Positions 26,904 through 37,900 of a DNA stretch of 64,000 nt are shown piece by piece; positions within the stretch are counted from its first letter, which is position 1, and each line of letters opens with the position of its first letter. The notes under the pieces are model-generated. The model saw only the letters and a program-made list of their open reading frames with translations. It made no database searches and had not been told where the DNA came from. The stretch lies in NCBI RefSeq assembly GCF_900184265.1, contig NZ_FXXA01000002.1, positions 558,001 to 622,000 of the forward strand. The letters are read 5' to 3'. The stretch is from Eggerthella timonensis (GTDB lineage Bacteria > Actinomycetota > Coriobacteriia > Coriobacteriales > Eggerthellaceae). The position numbers and the translations under genes are program-made.

Positions 26904-28190
26904 ATGCCGAAACGCCTCACATTCATCCATGCTGCGGACCTCCATTTGGGAGCGCCGTTCCGCGGGCTGCGCGCGCTTTCCTCCAAGTGGGCGAACCGCT
27001 TGCTCACCGCCATCCCGGAAGCGTACGACCGTGTGATCGATGCGGCCATCGCCCGCGACGTGGATTTCGTCGTGGTGTCGGGCGACATCTTCGACTCCGC
27101 GCGCCCGTCGTACAGCGATTACCTGCACTTCTTCGGCGGGCTGGAGCGCCTCGACGACGCTGGCATCCCGGTGTACCTCGTCACCGGCAACCATGATCCG
27201 TACACCTCGTGGCAGCACGATTTCTTCTCGCTGCCCGCAAACGCCACCATGCTGCCGGGCGATCGCCCCGGCTTCGCGCTCGTGGAGCGCGACGGCGAGC
27301 CGTTGTGCCTGATCGGTGGGCGCGGCTACTACAATCAGACGTGGCCGATGGACGAGTGCATCGCCGAGGGCGTCACGCGCGAAGCCGCCGAGCGCGCGCT
27401 GGCCGCAGAACATCCGCGCGCCGCCGAAGCTCCGTTCGCCGTGGGCCTGCTGCACACCGGCCTCAACCTCGACCCGGTGAAAGCCCCGGTCGATCCGGCT
27501 GTCCTCATGCGCGCGGGCATGGATTACTGGGCGCTCGGGCACATCCATATGAAGTACGCCCATCCGTCCTTCGAAGACCCACGGCTCGTGTTCTCGGGTT
27601 GCATCCAGGGGCGCGACATCAAGGAGACCGGAGAGCGGGGCGTCTACTGCGTCACGCTGCGGGATGGCGCGAAGAACGAGATCGAGTTCATCCCCACGGC
27701 CAGCGTCGTGTGGCAGCGCATGAGCATCGACGTGGCCGACTGCGCGAACCTCCCCGACATCACCGACAAGATCATGCGCGAGCTGTTCCGCGAGAACGGC
27801 AAGGCGCATTGCGAGGAGATGGTGGTGCGCATCGCGCTGGAGGGAGCCACGCCGCTCCATGCCATGCTCGGGCGCGAAGATGTGGTTGCGGGCCTGCGCA
27901 AGCACGTGAACGACGCGTACCCCGCGTTCTTCTGCGACGCGCTGGTAAACCTCACCGTGCCGCCGCGCGACAAGGAGGCGCTGCGCCGCGAAGGGCTGTT
28001 CCCCGCCGTGTTCCTGCAGGTGGCCGACGCGCAGCGCCGCAACCCGGACGAGGCCATCGCCTTCTTGCAGGACGAGTTCATCAAGAAGAACATCCAGCTG
28101 CCCAGCGCCTACACGCGCAACATCGACAAGTTCGCGGAGGCCGCCGAGAACCTCGTGCTCGATCTGCTTGCTCAGGATGATGACCAATGA
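26904..28190 (+). CDS. SbcD/Mre11-like metallophosphoesterase (YhaO-type DNA repair nuclease)
   Basis: About 428 residues. The calcineurin-like metal motifs are in order: FIHAADLHLGAPF, VVVSGDIFDSARPS, YLVTGNHDPY, GLLHTGLN and WALGHIHMKY. The C-terminal ~150 residues form the capping domain. It overlaps the following SMC-like ATPase by 4 bases (ATGA), the same pairing as B. subtilis YhaO-YhaN and SbcD-SbcC, so the two probably act as one complex on DNA ends. Length matches YhaO. Confidence 0.88.
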   Translation: MPKRLTFIHAADLHLGAPFRGLRALSSKWANRLLTAIPEAYDRVIDAAIARDVDFVVVSGDIFDSARPSYSDYLHFFGGLERLDDAGIPVYLVTGNHDPYTSWQHDFFSLPANATMLPGDRPGFALVERDGEPLCLIGGRGYYNQTWPMDECIAEGVTREAAERALAAEHPRAAEAPFAVGLLHTGLNLDPVKAPVDPAVLMRAGMDYWALGHIHMKYAHPSFEDPRLVFSGCIQGRDIKETGERGVYCVTLRDGAKNEIEFIPTASVVWQRMSIDVADCANLPDITDKIMRELFRENGKAHCEEMVVRIALEGATPLHAMLGREDVVAGLRKHVNDAYPAFFCDALVNLTVPPRDKEALRREGLFPAVFLQVADAQRRNPDEAIAFLQDEFIKKNIQLPSAYTRNIDKFAEAAENLVLDLLAQDDDQ

Positions 28191-30382
28191 AGCAATCCTA
28201 TCTCGAGCGCATCAAGATCGTCAGCTTCGGCGCGTTCTCAAATAAAGTGGTGGGTCCTTTCGGGCCGCACCTCAACGTGGTGTTCGGACCGAACGAAGCG
28301 GGCAAGACCACACTCGCGTCGTTCGTGGGCGGCGTGCTGTTCGGCTGGGAAGAGGCGCGCGGCAGCCGCAACACCTACAAGCCGTCGAACGCCGAGCGCT
28401 CCGGCTCGCTGTTCTTCTCGGATGTCCCAAATGGGGACAGTCCCCATTTGGGACATTCTGAGCTCGAGCTTTCCCGCGTCCGCAACAGCGAAGGGCTCCA
28501 GGGCGATGCGTCGCTGGTGGCCGACATCGACAAGGAGACGTTCCAGACGATGTTCTCCTTGACCAGCGACGAGCTTCGGACGCTGCGCAATACCACCGAC
28601 GTCACGGCGAAGCTGCTCACGGCCGGCTCGGGCACGGGCGCCTCGCCCGCCCATGCGCTGGCAACCGTGCAGGACAAGCTCGTGGAATACACCTCGCGCG
28701 CCGCCGGTATCGAGCATTCCATCGCCAACCTCACGACGCAGCAGAACGAGCTGCGCGCGAAGATGACGGTTGCAGCCGAAGAGGCCGAACGGTTCAAGCG
28801 CCAGGACAAGGAGTTCCGCGAGCTAGAGCCCCAACGCAACGAGCTGCTCGCGCGCCTCGATGCGCTGAACGCCTCCATCGAGTCGCTGACCGCTCAGCGC
28901 GCGAACATCGAAAAGCTCGACCATGAGATAGACGCGCTGGCCGATCAGATAGCCTCCCTTCACGACGAGGAAGATGTGCTGGTCACGACACATTGCGCCA
29001 ATACGAGCAGCGTGTCCGAGCTGGCGAACCTGGGCACGTCGGACGAGCGCGCTTTGCGCGACCAGATCGACTCGCTGGCGGTCGACGAGGCGAAGTGCGA
29101 GCACGCCGTCGACCTGGCGCAGGACAACTTCGCCACGTCGAAAGCCGCCTACGAAGCGCTGCTCGAAACCGCCGACGAGCGCGCCCAGCGCGACCGCTTG
29201 CGCCGCCAGCGCAGCGTGCAGGTGGGCCTGTCCATCGCGTTGCCGCTTTTGTTCGTGAGCGCCGGGCTGCCGCTGTTCATCCACGGGCGCGAGATCACCA
29301 GCCTGTCGTTCACGGCGCTCGGCATCGGCCTCGTGGTGTTCGCCCTCATGCTGGCCCTCGCCGCGATGGTGATGCTGTTTCGCCCGAACAAGGAGGAGGA
29401 GGCGAAGGAGGCCCGCAAGCAGGACGCCCAATGGGTGATGCTGCAGGACAAGAAGAAACTCGAAGCGTGCCTCGAGAGCCAAGCAGCCTTCCGCGATCGC
29501 GCCCGCGCGCAACTCGATGCCGCGGGATTGGTCGAGGCGCAGGGGTCGCTGCGGCGCTCGCGCACCCTGCTCGACGAGGCCAAGGACGTCCGCGCCGAGA
29601 ACAACCTGTTCCAGCAGCGATTGCAGGCGCTCGTGTCGCGCCGCAGCGCGCTCGAGGAGAGGCTCGCGTCCGCGAAGCGCCAGCGCCGCCGCCTGTACGA
29701 GCGCATCGACCTGCGCGCCGAGCGCACGATCGACGCCATCGACGACGCCATCGCGCAAAAGTCCCAGCAGCGCATGGGCCTGCTCGAGACGAGCGAGGGC
29801 CTCAACCGCCGCTACGGCGAGCTCAAGCAGGAGCTTTCCCATGCCGAGCACCTGCGCGATTTCGACGAGTACAAGCTGCTCTACCAGCAGATTCGCACGC
29901 GCCAAGACGAGAGCGCGCAGGATTACGCGCGGCTGCTGCTGGCGCGGCGCATGCTCGAGTCGGCCATCGCCACCTGGGAAAGCAAAAGCCAGCCGGAAGT
30001 GTATCGCCAGGCTAGCCGCCTGCTTTCGCTCATGACCGACGGCCGCTGGACCAAGGTGAGCCTCACTGCCGAAGGCCGCTTGCAGGTGACGGACGCGGTG
30101 AAGACGACACGCGATCCCAGCCACCTGTCGCTCGGCACGTGCCAGCAGCTGTACCTCGCGCTGCGCATCGCGCTGCTCATGACCGCCGACAACGTGGGCC
30201 GCGCCGTTCCCATCCTGGCCGACGACATACTCGTGAACTTCGACTCCGCCCGTCGTGCCGGCGCTGCCCGCGCGCTGGCCGAGCTTGCCCGGATGCGCCA
30301 GGTGATCCTCTTCACCTGCCATGAAGAAATCGTCGAGACGATGAGGGAAGCCGATTCGACGCTGAATGAAGTCGAACTGTAA
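28187..30382 (+). CDS. SbcC/YhaN-like AAA ATPase with internal membrane segments
   Basis: About 731 residues. Walker [18 protein letters not shown] near residue 35. Long coiled coils (~190-320 and 440-600) flank two hydrophobic segments near 345-405 ([41 protein letters not shown]), which is usual for YhaN rather than SbcC. The C-terminal ABC half carries a signature [18 protein letters not shown] and Walker [13 protein letters not shown]. It overlaps the nuclease gene by 4 bases. Unusually, a 35-bp perfect palindrome at 28422-28456 lies in frame and encodes [14 protein letters not shown] between conserved parts of the N-terminal ATPase lobe. Confidence 0.85.
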   Translation: MKQSYLERIKIVSFGAFSNKVVGPFGPHLNVVFGPNEAGKTTLASFVGGVLFGWEEARGSRNTYKPSNAERSGSLFFSDVPNGDSPHLGHSELELSRVRNSEGLQGDASLVADIDKETFQTMFSLTSDELRTLRNTTDVTAKLLTAGSGTGASPAHALATVQDKLVEYTSRAAGIEHSIANLTTQQNELRAKMTVAAEEAERFKRQDKEFRELEPQRNELLARLDALNASIESLTAQRANIEKLDHEIDALADQIASLHDEEDVLVTTHCANTSSVSELANLGTSDERALRDQIDSLAVDEAKCEHAVDLAQDNFATSKAAYEALLETADERAQRDRLRRQRSVQVGLSIALPLLFVSAGLPLFIHGREITSLSFTALGIGLVVFALMLALAAMVMLFRPNKEEEAKEARKQDAQWVMLQDKKKLEACLESQAAFRDRARAQLDAAGLVEAQGSLRRSRTLLDEAKDVRAENNLFQQRLQALVSRRSALEERLASAKRQRRRLYERIDLRAERTIDAIDDAIAQKSQQRMGLLETSEGLNRRYGELKQELSHAEHLRDFDEYKLLYQQIRTRQDESAQDYARLLLARRMLESAIATWESKSQPEVYRQASRLLSLMTDGRWTKVSLTAEGRLQVTDAVKTTRDPSHLSLGTCQQLYLALRIALLMTADNVGRAVPILADDILVNFDSARRAGAARALAELARMRQVILFTCHEEIVETMREADSTLNEVEL
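28422..28456. repeat. 35-bp perfect palindrome inserted in a coding sequence
   Basis: ATGTCCCAAATGGGGAC (28422-28438), one central A, then its exact reverse complement (28440-28456). It is in frame in the SbcC/YhaN-like gene, adding about 12 residues. The composition differs from the surrounding GC-rich code, suggesting insertion of a palindromic element. Confidence 0.8.
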
Positions 30383-30426
30383 TATACTGTGATTCTGCGA
30401 TACAAACACCGAAAGGACGAAGAGAC

Positions 30427-31743
30427 ATGCCGAGCACGGTTCTGATTGGCGCCCAGTGGGGCGACGAAGGCAAGGGCAAAGTCACCGACCTGATCGCGCG
30501 CGAGTACGATTACGTGGTTCGCTACCAGGGCGGCAACAACGCGGGTCACACGGTCATCCACGGCGACAAGAAGCTCGCGCTGCATCTCATGCCCTCCGGC
30601 GTCATGTACGAGCACGCGGTTCCGGTCATCGGCAACGGCGTGGTGGTGGATCCGGGCGTGCTCATCAAGGAGATGGCCATGCTGGAAGCCGAGGGCATCT
30701 CCTGCAAGAACCTCAAGATCTCGTGCGACGCGCATGTGATCATGCCCTACCACAAGGATTTCGACGGCGCCGACGAGAAGCGCCTCGGCGACAACAAGAT
30801 CGGCACCACGAAGCGCGGCATCGGGCCCTGCTACCAGGACAAGGTGGCGCGCAAGGGCATCCGCATCCAGGATCTGCTCGACGAGAAGATCTTCCGTCTC
30901 AAGCTGGAGGCGGTGCTGTCCCAGAAGAATCCCATCCTCGAGAAGATCTACGGTCTGCACACCTACACGGTGGAGGAGATCTGCGAGGAGTACCTCCCCT
31001 ACGCGCGCATCCTCAAGCCGTACATGGCCGAAACGGCCCAGCTGCTGAACGAGGCCGTGCGTGCCGGCAAGTCCATCCTGTTCGAGGGCGCGCAGGGCAC
31101 GCTGCTCGACATCGACCACGGCACGTATCCCTACGTCACGTCCTCGTCGTGCTGCGCCGGCGGCGCCGCCACCGGCACGGGTGTGGGCCCCACGGTCATC
31201 GATCGCGTGCTCGGCATCCAGAAAGCCTACGTCACGCGCGTGGGCGAGGGCCCCTTCCCCACGGAGCAGCGTTTCCCCGAGGACGGCGGCGAAGGCGAGG
31301 AAGCCGAAGTGGGCGAGCTCCTGTGCAAGGTGGGCCACGAGTTCGGCGTGACCACGGGGCGCAAGCGCCGCTGCGGGTGGTTCGACGCGGTCATCGCGCG
31401 CTATGCGGCCGAGGTCAACGGCCTCACCGACGTGGCGCTGACGAAGCTCGACGTGCTGAGCGCGTTCGACACCATCAAGGTGTGCACGGCCTACGAGTGC
31501 GAAGGCAAGCTGTACGATTACTTCCCGATGCAGCAGAGCGTGCTGTTCCATGCGAAGTCCGTGTACGAGGAGCTTCCGGGTTGGAAGGACGTCGACATCA
31601 CCGGATGCCGCACGTTCGAGGAACTTCCCGAGAACGCGCAGCGCTACGTCGAGTACCTGGAGAAGATCACCGGCGTGCCGGTCAGCATCATCGCCGTCGG
31701 CCCCGATCGCGACCAGACCATCATGCGCGGCTGGGATCGGTGA
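30427..31743 (+). CDS. purA: Adenylosuccinate synthetase
   Basis: About 438 residues. [18 protein letters not shown] carries the GTP P-loop and catalytic Asp, [10 protein letters not shown] the IMP site with catalytic His, and [13 protein letters not shown] and GPDRDQTI close the chain. It joins IMP and aspartate with GTP to give adenylosuccinate in AMP synthesis. AAAGGA Shine-Dalgarno. A TATACT -10-like box lies at 30383-30388. One base after the stop begins a strong hairpin shared with purD. Confidence 0.97.
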   Translation: MPSTVLIGAQWGDEGKGKVTDLIAREYDYVVRYQGGNNAGHTVIHGDKKLALHLMPSGVMYEHAVPVIGNGVVVDPGVLIKEMAMLEAEGISCKNLKISCDAHVIMPYHKDFDGADEKRLGDNKIGTTKRGIGPCYQDKVARKGIRIQDLLDEKIFRLKLEAVLSQKNPILEKIYGLHTYTVEEICEEYLPYARILKPYMAETAQLLNEAVRAGKSILFEGAQGTLLDIDHGTYPYVTSSSCCAGGAATGTGVGPTVIDRVLGIQKAYVTRVGEGPFPTEQRFPEDGGEGEEAEVGELLCKVGHEFGVTTGRKRRCGWFDAVIARYAAEVNGLTDVALTKLDVLSAFDTIKVCTAYECEGKLYDYFPMQQSVLFHAKSVYEELPGWKDVDITGCRTFEELPENAQRYVEYLEKITGVPVSIIAVGPDRDQTIMRGWDR

Positions 31744-31744
31744 T

Positions 31745-31895
31745 GTTCCGCCGTTCTGCCGAACGGCGGAACGGCTCGACGCGGTAAAGCGTCGATGCGT
31801 CCGACCTCGCGGCGATGCCGACGGCTCGCGTACCGAAGTACGCTTCGCCACCGCCATCCTCACGATCTCGGTTACCTCGACGCTTCTCGCTGACT
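31745..31895 (+). ncRNA. Structured 3' element after purA (copy 1 of 2)
   Basis: A 12-bp perfect hairpin (GTTCCGCCGTTC-TGCC-GAACGGCGGAAC, 31745-31772) starts one base after the stop. Then come a small hairpin TCGACGC...GCGTCGA, a long-range stem AAGCGTCGATG (31787-31797) with CCTCGACGCTT (31875-31885), an apical GCGTAC-CGAA-GTACGC, and the tail TCTCGCTGACT. The same architecture, with compensatory base changes, follows purD. Confidence 0.6.
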
Positions 31896-31921
31896 GTACG
31901 AACGACCTGTGCGGCACCGTT

Positions 31922-31937
31922 TGTTTCACGTGAAACA
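31922..31937. other. parS site, exact 16/16
   Basis: TGTTTCACGTGAAACA, flanked TT/AA, between purA and purD and 49 bp from a second site. Confidence 0.92.
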
Positions 31938-31970
31938 AATCGTCGCAAAAGCGTGCGATAAGGGAACAAA

Positions 31971-31986
31971 TGTTTCACGTGAAACA
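31971..31986. other. parS site, exact 16/16
   Basis: TGTTTCACGTGAAACA, 46 bases before the purD start; second of a close pair. Confidence 0.92.
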
Positions 31987-32031
31987 TGGCATTGAACCAT
32001 TGAGAGGGCTTTGGGTTTGAAAGGACCTGAC

Positions 32032-33327
32032 ATGAACATCTTGGTATTGGGTGGCGGCGGCCGCGAGCATGCTATCGCGTGGGCGCTGGCGAAGTCCCCG
32101 CGTACCGACAACCTGTACGTGGCGCCGGGCAACGGCGGCACGGACGGCATCGCCCAGAACGTCGCGGGCCTGAACGCCGAAAACGGCCAGGACGTGCTTG
32201 CGTTCGTGCGCGAGCACGGCATCGACCTCGTGGTCATCGGCCCGGAGGCTCCGCTCGTGGCCGGGGTGGCCGACGTGCTGCGCGCCGAAGGCGTGGCCGT
32301 GTTCGGCCCTGATGCGCAAGGCGCGCAGCTCGAGGGCAGCAAGACGTACAGCAAGGAATTCATGGACGCCAACGGCATCCCCACGGCGCGCTACGCGAGC
32401 TTCACCGAACTCGAGCCGGCGCTGGCCTACGTGCGCGAGCTGGGCGCGCCCATCGTGGTGAAGGCCGACGGCCTCGCGGCGGGCAAGGGCGTCATCGTGG
32501 CCGAGGAGCTGGAGGACGCGGAAGACGCCGTGCGCTCCTGCTTCGACGGCGCGTTCGGCGACGCCGGCAACGTGGTGCTGGTCGAAGAGTTCCTCACCGG
32601 CCCCGAGTGCTCGCTGCTCGCGTTCGTCACGGGCGGCAAGGCTCATTGCATGGTGACGGCGCAGGACCACAAGCGCGCGTTCGACGGCGACCGCGGGCCC
32701 AACACCGGCGGCATGGGCGTGTACTCGCCGGTGCCCATCGTGGAAGCAGACGAGCTCACCGCCATGCGCGAGATCATGGAGCGCTCGGCGGCCGCTACGG
32801 CGCGCGACCCGTTCGTGAACGACTACCGCGGCGTGCTGTACGGCGGCTTCATGCTGACCCCCCAGGGCCCGAAGGTGCTCGAGTTCAACGCGCGCTTCGG
32901 CGACCCCGAGACGCAGGTGGTGCTGCCCCGCCTCGAGTCCGACCTCGTGGATATCATGCTGGCCGTTGCCGAGGGCCGTCCCGACGACATCGACCTGCGC
33001 TGGTCCGAGCAGTGGGCCGTATGCGTGGTGCTGGCCAGCGAAGGCTACCCGGGCGCGTACGAGAAGGGCAAGGTCATCCTCGGCATCGACGAGGCCGAGG
33101 AGATCGAGGGCGTGACGGTGTTCCATGCCGGAACCGCCAAGAACTTCGACGACGAGCTGGTCACCGCCGGCGGCCGCGTGCTGAACGTGGTGGCCTTGGG
33201 CGATTCGTTCGACGACGCCCGCGAGAAGGCGTACGAGGCGTGCGACCTCATCAACTTCGAGGGTAAACAATACCGCAGCGATATCGGAAAACGCGCCGCC
33301 GCCGGGCGTGCCGCGTGGGAGAACTGA
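32032..33327 (+). CDS. purD: Phosphoribosylamine-glycine ligase
   Basis: About 431 residues. [20 protein letters not shown] starts the N-domain, then the ATP-grasp core ([67 protein letters not shown]) and a C-terminal barrel. It makes glycinamide ribonucleotide in purine synthesis. ATG 32032 has AAAGGA upstream; an ATG at 32011 is less well placed. The same hairpin type as after purA follows the stop. Confidence 0.97.
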   Translation: MNILVLGGGGREHAIAWALAKSPRTDNLYVAPGNGGTDGIAQNVAGLNAENGQDVLAFVREHGIDLVVIGPEAPLVAGVADVLRAEGVAVFGPDAQGAQLEGSKTYSKEFMDANGIPTARYASFTELEPALAYVRELGAPIVVKADGLAAGKGVIVAEELEDAEDAVRSCFDGAFGDAGNVVLVEEFLTGPECSLLAFVTGGKAHCMVTAQDHKRAFDGDRGPNTGGMGVYSPVPIVEADELTAMREIMERSAAATARDPFVNDYRGVLYGGFMLTPQGPKVLEFNARFGDPETQVVLPRLESDLVDIMLAVAEGRPDDIDLRWSEQWAVCVVLASEGYPGAYEKGKVILGIDEAEEIEGVTVFHAGTAKNFDDELVTAGGRVLNVVALGDSFDDAREKAYEACDLINFEGKQYRSDIGKRAAAGRAAWEN

Positions 33328-33328
33328 C

Positions 33329-33479
33329 GGTGCGCCGTTCTGCCGAACGGCGCACCTAGTCGACGCTGCGAAGCGCCGAGGCACCCCGCCTTGCGGCTTT
33401 TGCGCTTTCCCTCACGTGCGAACGCACGCTCGGCCGCGCAACACCGCAATGCGAGGCACCTCGGCGCTTCTCGCTGACT
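33329..33479 (+). ncRNA. Structured 3' element after purD (copy 2 of 2)
   Basis: The 12-bp perfect hairpin GGTGCGCCGTTC-TGCC-GAACGGCGCACC (33329-33356) starts one base after the stop, as for purA. The long-range stem AAGCGCCGAGG (33371-33381) with CCTCGGCGCTT (33459-33469) encloses the apical hairpin CGTGCG-AA-CGCACG. It ends TCTCGCTGACT, then T6. Confidence 0.6.
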
Positions 33480-33501
33480 TTTTTGGACTGGAGAGTTTTA
33501 G

Positions 33502-34818
33502 ATGCTTTCAGAACGTTTGCTTACCACGGTCGTGCGTCAATGCACGAAGAACTACCTGCGTCTGGAACCGACGCAGGAACGACGCGTGCCCGGCCCGGTT
33601 CCCGGCCAGAAGTACATGCTGTACATGCACGTGCCGTTCTGCGAGCGGCTGTGCCCGTACTGCTCGTTCAACCGCTTCCCGTTCGCGGAGGATCGTGCAA
33701 CGCCCTACTTCGCCAACATGCGCAAGGAAATGCTCATGTTGAAGGACCTGGGCTACGATTTCGAAAGCCTGTACGTGGGCGGCGGCACGCCGACGATCAT
33801 GATCGATGAGCTGTGCGACACCATCGACATGGCGCGCGAGACGTTCTCCATCGGCGAGGTGTCGAGCGAGACGAACCCGAACCACCTGATCCCGGCCTAC
33901 TTGGACAAGCTGCAAGGCCGCGTCCAGCGTCTGTCGGTGGGCGTGCAGAGCTTCGATAACGACCTGCTCAAGCAGATGGACCGCTACGACAAGTACGGCA
34001 GCGGCGAGGAAATCCTCGAGCGCATCGGCGAGGCGAGCCCCTACTTCACGTCGCTCAACGTGGACATGATCTTCAACTTCCCGGCGCAGACCGAAGACGT
34101 GCTGTTCTCCGATATCGAGCGCGTGGTTGAAAGCGGCACGAGCCAAACCACGTTCTACCCGCTTATGGCAAGCCCCAGCGTCGCCCGCTCACTCGCTCGT
34201 ACCGTGGGCAAGGTCGATTACGCCCGCGAGCAGCGCTTCTACGAGATCATCTCCGAAGTGCTGGCCGGTGGCGAGAACCCGTTGTTCGAGCACGGCAGCG
34301 CCTGGACGTTCAACAAGCGCGGCACGGGCGCGGCAGGCGAGGACGCGATGATCGACGAGTACGTGGTCGATTACGAGGAGTATCCGGCCATCGGCAGCGG
34401 CGGCATCACGTACCTGGGCAACAACCTGTACGTGAACACGTTCTCGGTGAACGACTACAACGACGCTATCGAGCACGACCGCATGTCGCTCATGGGCAAG
34501 GCCACGTTCTCGAAGCACGATCAGATGCGGTATCGTTTCATGATGCAGCTGTTCGGCCTGCGCCTCGACAAACGCCAGTTCGAGAAGGATTTCGGCGTGA
34601 CCGTGGAGCGCGGTTTGCCCGTGGAGATGGCGTTCATGAAGGCGTCGGGCGCGTTCGATCGCGACAATGCGGACGAGCTGACGCTCACGCCGAAGGGGCG
34701 CTACCTCATGGTGGTGATGATGCGCCAGTTCTTCATCGGCGTGAACAACCTACGCGACCAGGCCCGCGCCGCCCTCGTCGGCGAAGAGCGAGAGCTGATC
34801 TTCGGCGACGGAAAATAA
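33502..34818 (+). CDS. HemN/HemW-like radical SAM protein (coproporphyrinogen III oxidase family)
   Basis: About 438 residues. The radical SAM cluster motif CERLCPYC (CxxxCxxC) follows YMLYMHVPF. Next come YVGGGTPTIMIDEL and SSETNPNHL, SVGVQSFDNDLLKQMDR and NVDMIFNFPAQTEDV, all HemN-family landmarks, and a C-terminal HemN-like domain (LRLDKRQFEKDFG). Family members include anaerobic coproporphyrinogen oxidase, the haem chaperone HemW and other radical enzymes. Divergence in the C-terminal half and absence of other haem genes nearby leave the substrate open. Confidence 0.82.
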   Translation: MLSERLLTTVVRQCTKNYLRLEPTQERRVPGPVPGQKYMLYMHVPFCERLCPYCSFNRFPFAEDRATPYFANMRKEMLMLKDLGYDFESLYVGGGTPTIMIDELCDTIDMARETFSIGEVSSETNPNHLIPAYLDKLQGRVQRLSVGVQSFDNDLLKQMDRYDKYGSGEEILERIGEASPYFTSLNVDMIFNFPAQTEDVLFSDIERVVESGTSQTTFYPLMASPSVARSLARTVGKVDYAREQRFYEIISEVLAGGENPLFEHGSAWTFNKRGTGAAGEDAMIDEYVVDYEEYPAIGSGGITYLGNNLYVNTFSVNDYNDAIEHDRMSLMGKATFSKHDQMRYRFMMQLFGLRLDKRQFEKDFGVTVERGLPVEMAFMKASGAFDRDNADELTLTPKGRYLMVVMMRQFFIGVNNLRDQARAALVGEERELIFGDGK

Positions 34819-34845
34819 CCCGCCGCACCCGTCAATCAAAAGTTG

Positions 34846-34875
34846 AAACGCCCGCGCATTGCCGCGGGCGTTTCT
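34846..34875 (+). terminator. Rho-independent terminator before the pilus operon
   Basis: AAACGCCCGCG pairs with CGCGGGCGTTT around CATTGC. Confidence 0.8.
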
Positions 34876-34916
34876 GTTGTATACGTTCCAGTTTCGATAT
34901 CCCCCCGTGTCGTAAG

Positions 34917-34925
34917 TGTTATGAT
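34917..34925 (+). promoter_or_regulatory. Extended -10 promoter of the type IV pilus operon
   Basis: TGT-TATGAT, an extended -10 with no clear -35, 58 bases before the first pilus gene. Confidence 0.5.
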
Positions 34926-34982
34926 GCATAGCTAAAGCTTTTTGCGCTCAATCGCCTGGTAGGAGAAGGAAAAAGCATAGCA

Positions 34983-37900
34983 ATGACCGATCGGGTTAAG
35001 CATACGGCGGGTTTCACGCTCGCTGAGCTGATGATGAGCATCGCCATCATTCTCGTCCTTGCGGCCATCGCTATTCCTTCTTTCATGACCGCTCAGAACA
35101 ACATGCGCATGGTCGAGCTCAACAGCGCAGCCCAATCCATCGCCAACGCTGCCCAAACCCAGATGACCGCGAAGAAGGTGTCGGGCACGTGGATGGACTT
35201 GGTGAGAGACGGCGACAACTACAAGAGCGATTTCCCGGTAGCCCGGCTGGCGCAGACTGATACGAACGTGCGCCTCATGACCGCGGCCACCGCGCGCTCG
35301 CAAGGCATCGCTCCGTCTCTCTCCATTGACGACACGGTTCGCAATGCTGATTACATCATCGAATTCGACGCTTCCACCGCGTCGGTGACCAGGGTGTTCT
35401 ATTCCGATGGCAAGTCGGGGTTCTTCGGAACCTCAACTCCTGCCGACGGCGCTGTTCTGACCTACTACACCGCGAACGGCGCTGCTCCCGACGATCAGGA
35501 CCGTCGCTTGCGAAACAACCCTATGGTCGGCTACTACGAAGGCACCCCTGCGGGTGCGACCTCCGAGGTTGCTCTCAGGAATCCGGTGATTTGGGTGGAT
35601 GAAAAGACCGGCTGCCTGATGATCCAGGACCCGAACATCTCCGAAGACGGAAGCGCAGGCTCGACGAACGCGACGGTGCGCATCGAGAACACGACTCAGG
35701 GAGTATCGTTCGTGTTGTCGGGCTTGAGCAAAGAGGCGTCGACCCTCTCTGTGAGCGACGACGAGGGGACGGACGCGTTCGGGCTTTCAGGTTCCGAGGC
35801 GAGCGATGTGGTTGTCCTGGTCGGTCGTGATGGCGTTGCGCCCGGAAACGTGTACTCCATCGATCTCAACAAACTGTCGGACAAAGCGACCGCCAAAGGT
35901 TCAGATACGCTGAAGGGCATTTTCGCGAAATGCCAGAGGAACGACGATCTGAAGGTGCAGGTCGAGCTTCAAGACTCGCAGAGACCGTGCGTTCCTGCGA
36001 AGGCCGCTGCCAACATCAAGTGGCCCGAATCGGTCGGCAAGCTCACCTTCATGGTGACGAACCCGTATTCGGAAGCGGTGAAAGCCGACGAGGCGGCTGA
36101 CGACAATGCTTCTGACGGGGATGGAGAATCCCAGGCATCGCCGTATAAAGAGCCTGTCGTGCTTGTGACCGACGATACAGGCGATCCGGCCGTTGGCAAG
36201 GATGTCATGCAACTCTCGGAAGACATGGACCATTACCTGCGCCGCACCGATGCGAACGCGAAGCTCAAATCGGAGAACGCGCAAGCCGCATACCAGTCGT
36301 ACAAAGGCGCCAGCGTGCCTTCCTCTTCGGTTCGCAACGACAGCACGTTCCGCTTTCAGGCGACCGTGGGCTCGTACAACCAGCATGAGTATCAGATCTG
36401 GGAGCTTTGGCTGAAGCGCGCCGACAACGGCGAGATGATGCGCGTGGGCTACCTGAACGGCGACGCGTGGGAGTGGGCGAAGTTCACGCAGGCAGGGGTG
36501 CAGTACGATTATGCGCCTTTGAACGAGTGCTTCACGTGGTACGACAAAAACGGGACCTCGTACAACAGCATTGCGGGCATGGATACCGACGAGCTTGGAA
36601 TAGTGACCGTAGCTTTCAATGCGAGCGCGTTTTACAATACCGCGTCCACGTATCCCGGTTTGCAGATCGCCGACGAAGACGATAATGCCATGTTGTACGT
36701 GCGTACGGCTCCGAGGTCGTCCGAAGTACAGGCCTATTTCACGAGCTTGAGCAAGAGCGATACTCAGGGTCAGGGAAGCGATCTCGTGGCTTCTTTCTTG
36801 AAATCGGGCACCGATCAGACCAGTTCGCGAGGAACGAATCCCTCATCCACCTCGGCGCGCGCCGCGTTCGAGGGTGAATTCGGAGCTTCGTCTTCCGACG
36901 TTTCATGGGTCGTGACCAGCCAGATTGAAGCTGGGTTCGAACAAGGGACGTCCTATCTCAATAAAGGCGCGAACGTTCGCGTGTATTATTCGATAGCTCC
37001 GGCGATCGGGTTCAAGAACATCAGGGAATACGGGGGCGGCCAGAACGATCAGTACCTTTCGGGCGTTCGCAGCACCAGGATGACCCAGGTGGCGCTCTGG
37101 CTTTTCCGGGGAGAATCGTTCGACGCCCTCGAGGCAATGCCGGAAGCGCTTCTGAAAAACGAGAACGACTTCGAATATACCTGTCGCTCGGGATCGAATT
37201 ACGACTTCAAGCTGACCACGCTCGAAGACTTCCGGTTCTACCGAGTTCTGTCATACTACGACGATGATGCGAAGACCAAGCTCGACTATCCCGATCAGTA
37301 CGTCCCTCACGTTTTGGTCGACGACGGGGATGTGGCGACCATCCAAAGCTTGCCCAATAAGGAAGACGAGGACTACATATACGAATTTTCGGGGTGGACG
37401 ACGTCTGACACCAAAGACGGCGTAGGGTCTGTCGCGTGTGCGGCGGGCGATCTGGTGGGAGCTTACGTTGAGCAACTCAATCAAAAAGGAACCAAGCTCA
37501 GCGCGACGTATGCCAAGAAAGAAAAGCCCAAGACAACGCTCGGTCTGGTGTACTTGGAATTCGACCAGGATGGCAACGTGTCGGGATCGTACGGCTACAC
37601 CGATTATCGTGACGGGTCGGAACCACTGCGCGGCCTCGGTTTTGATAATCAAATCGCCGACTGGGGATATTTCCTCCTCGTTCCGGCCGACACCCCTTTT
37701 GGCCAAATCGAGATCAAAGGCTCCATTGGTCCGAACAGCTTCGCGAAGGGTGAAGTGATCGCGATCGGCGATGCTCTCTATTACGCATATCGAATCAAAA
37801 CCGAGAACGTGAGCGACTCCCTGCGCTCCCAGCGGTATTTATCACTAGGCGTTTCATTGAAGAAGACCGATCTCAGCGCGACGTTTTACTTGAACGTCAA

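Noticed and set aside
25461-28187. 908-codon open frame on the minus strand
   Set aside because: Antisense to dnaB and the SbcD-like gene, both of which have intact family motifs.
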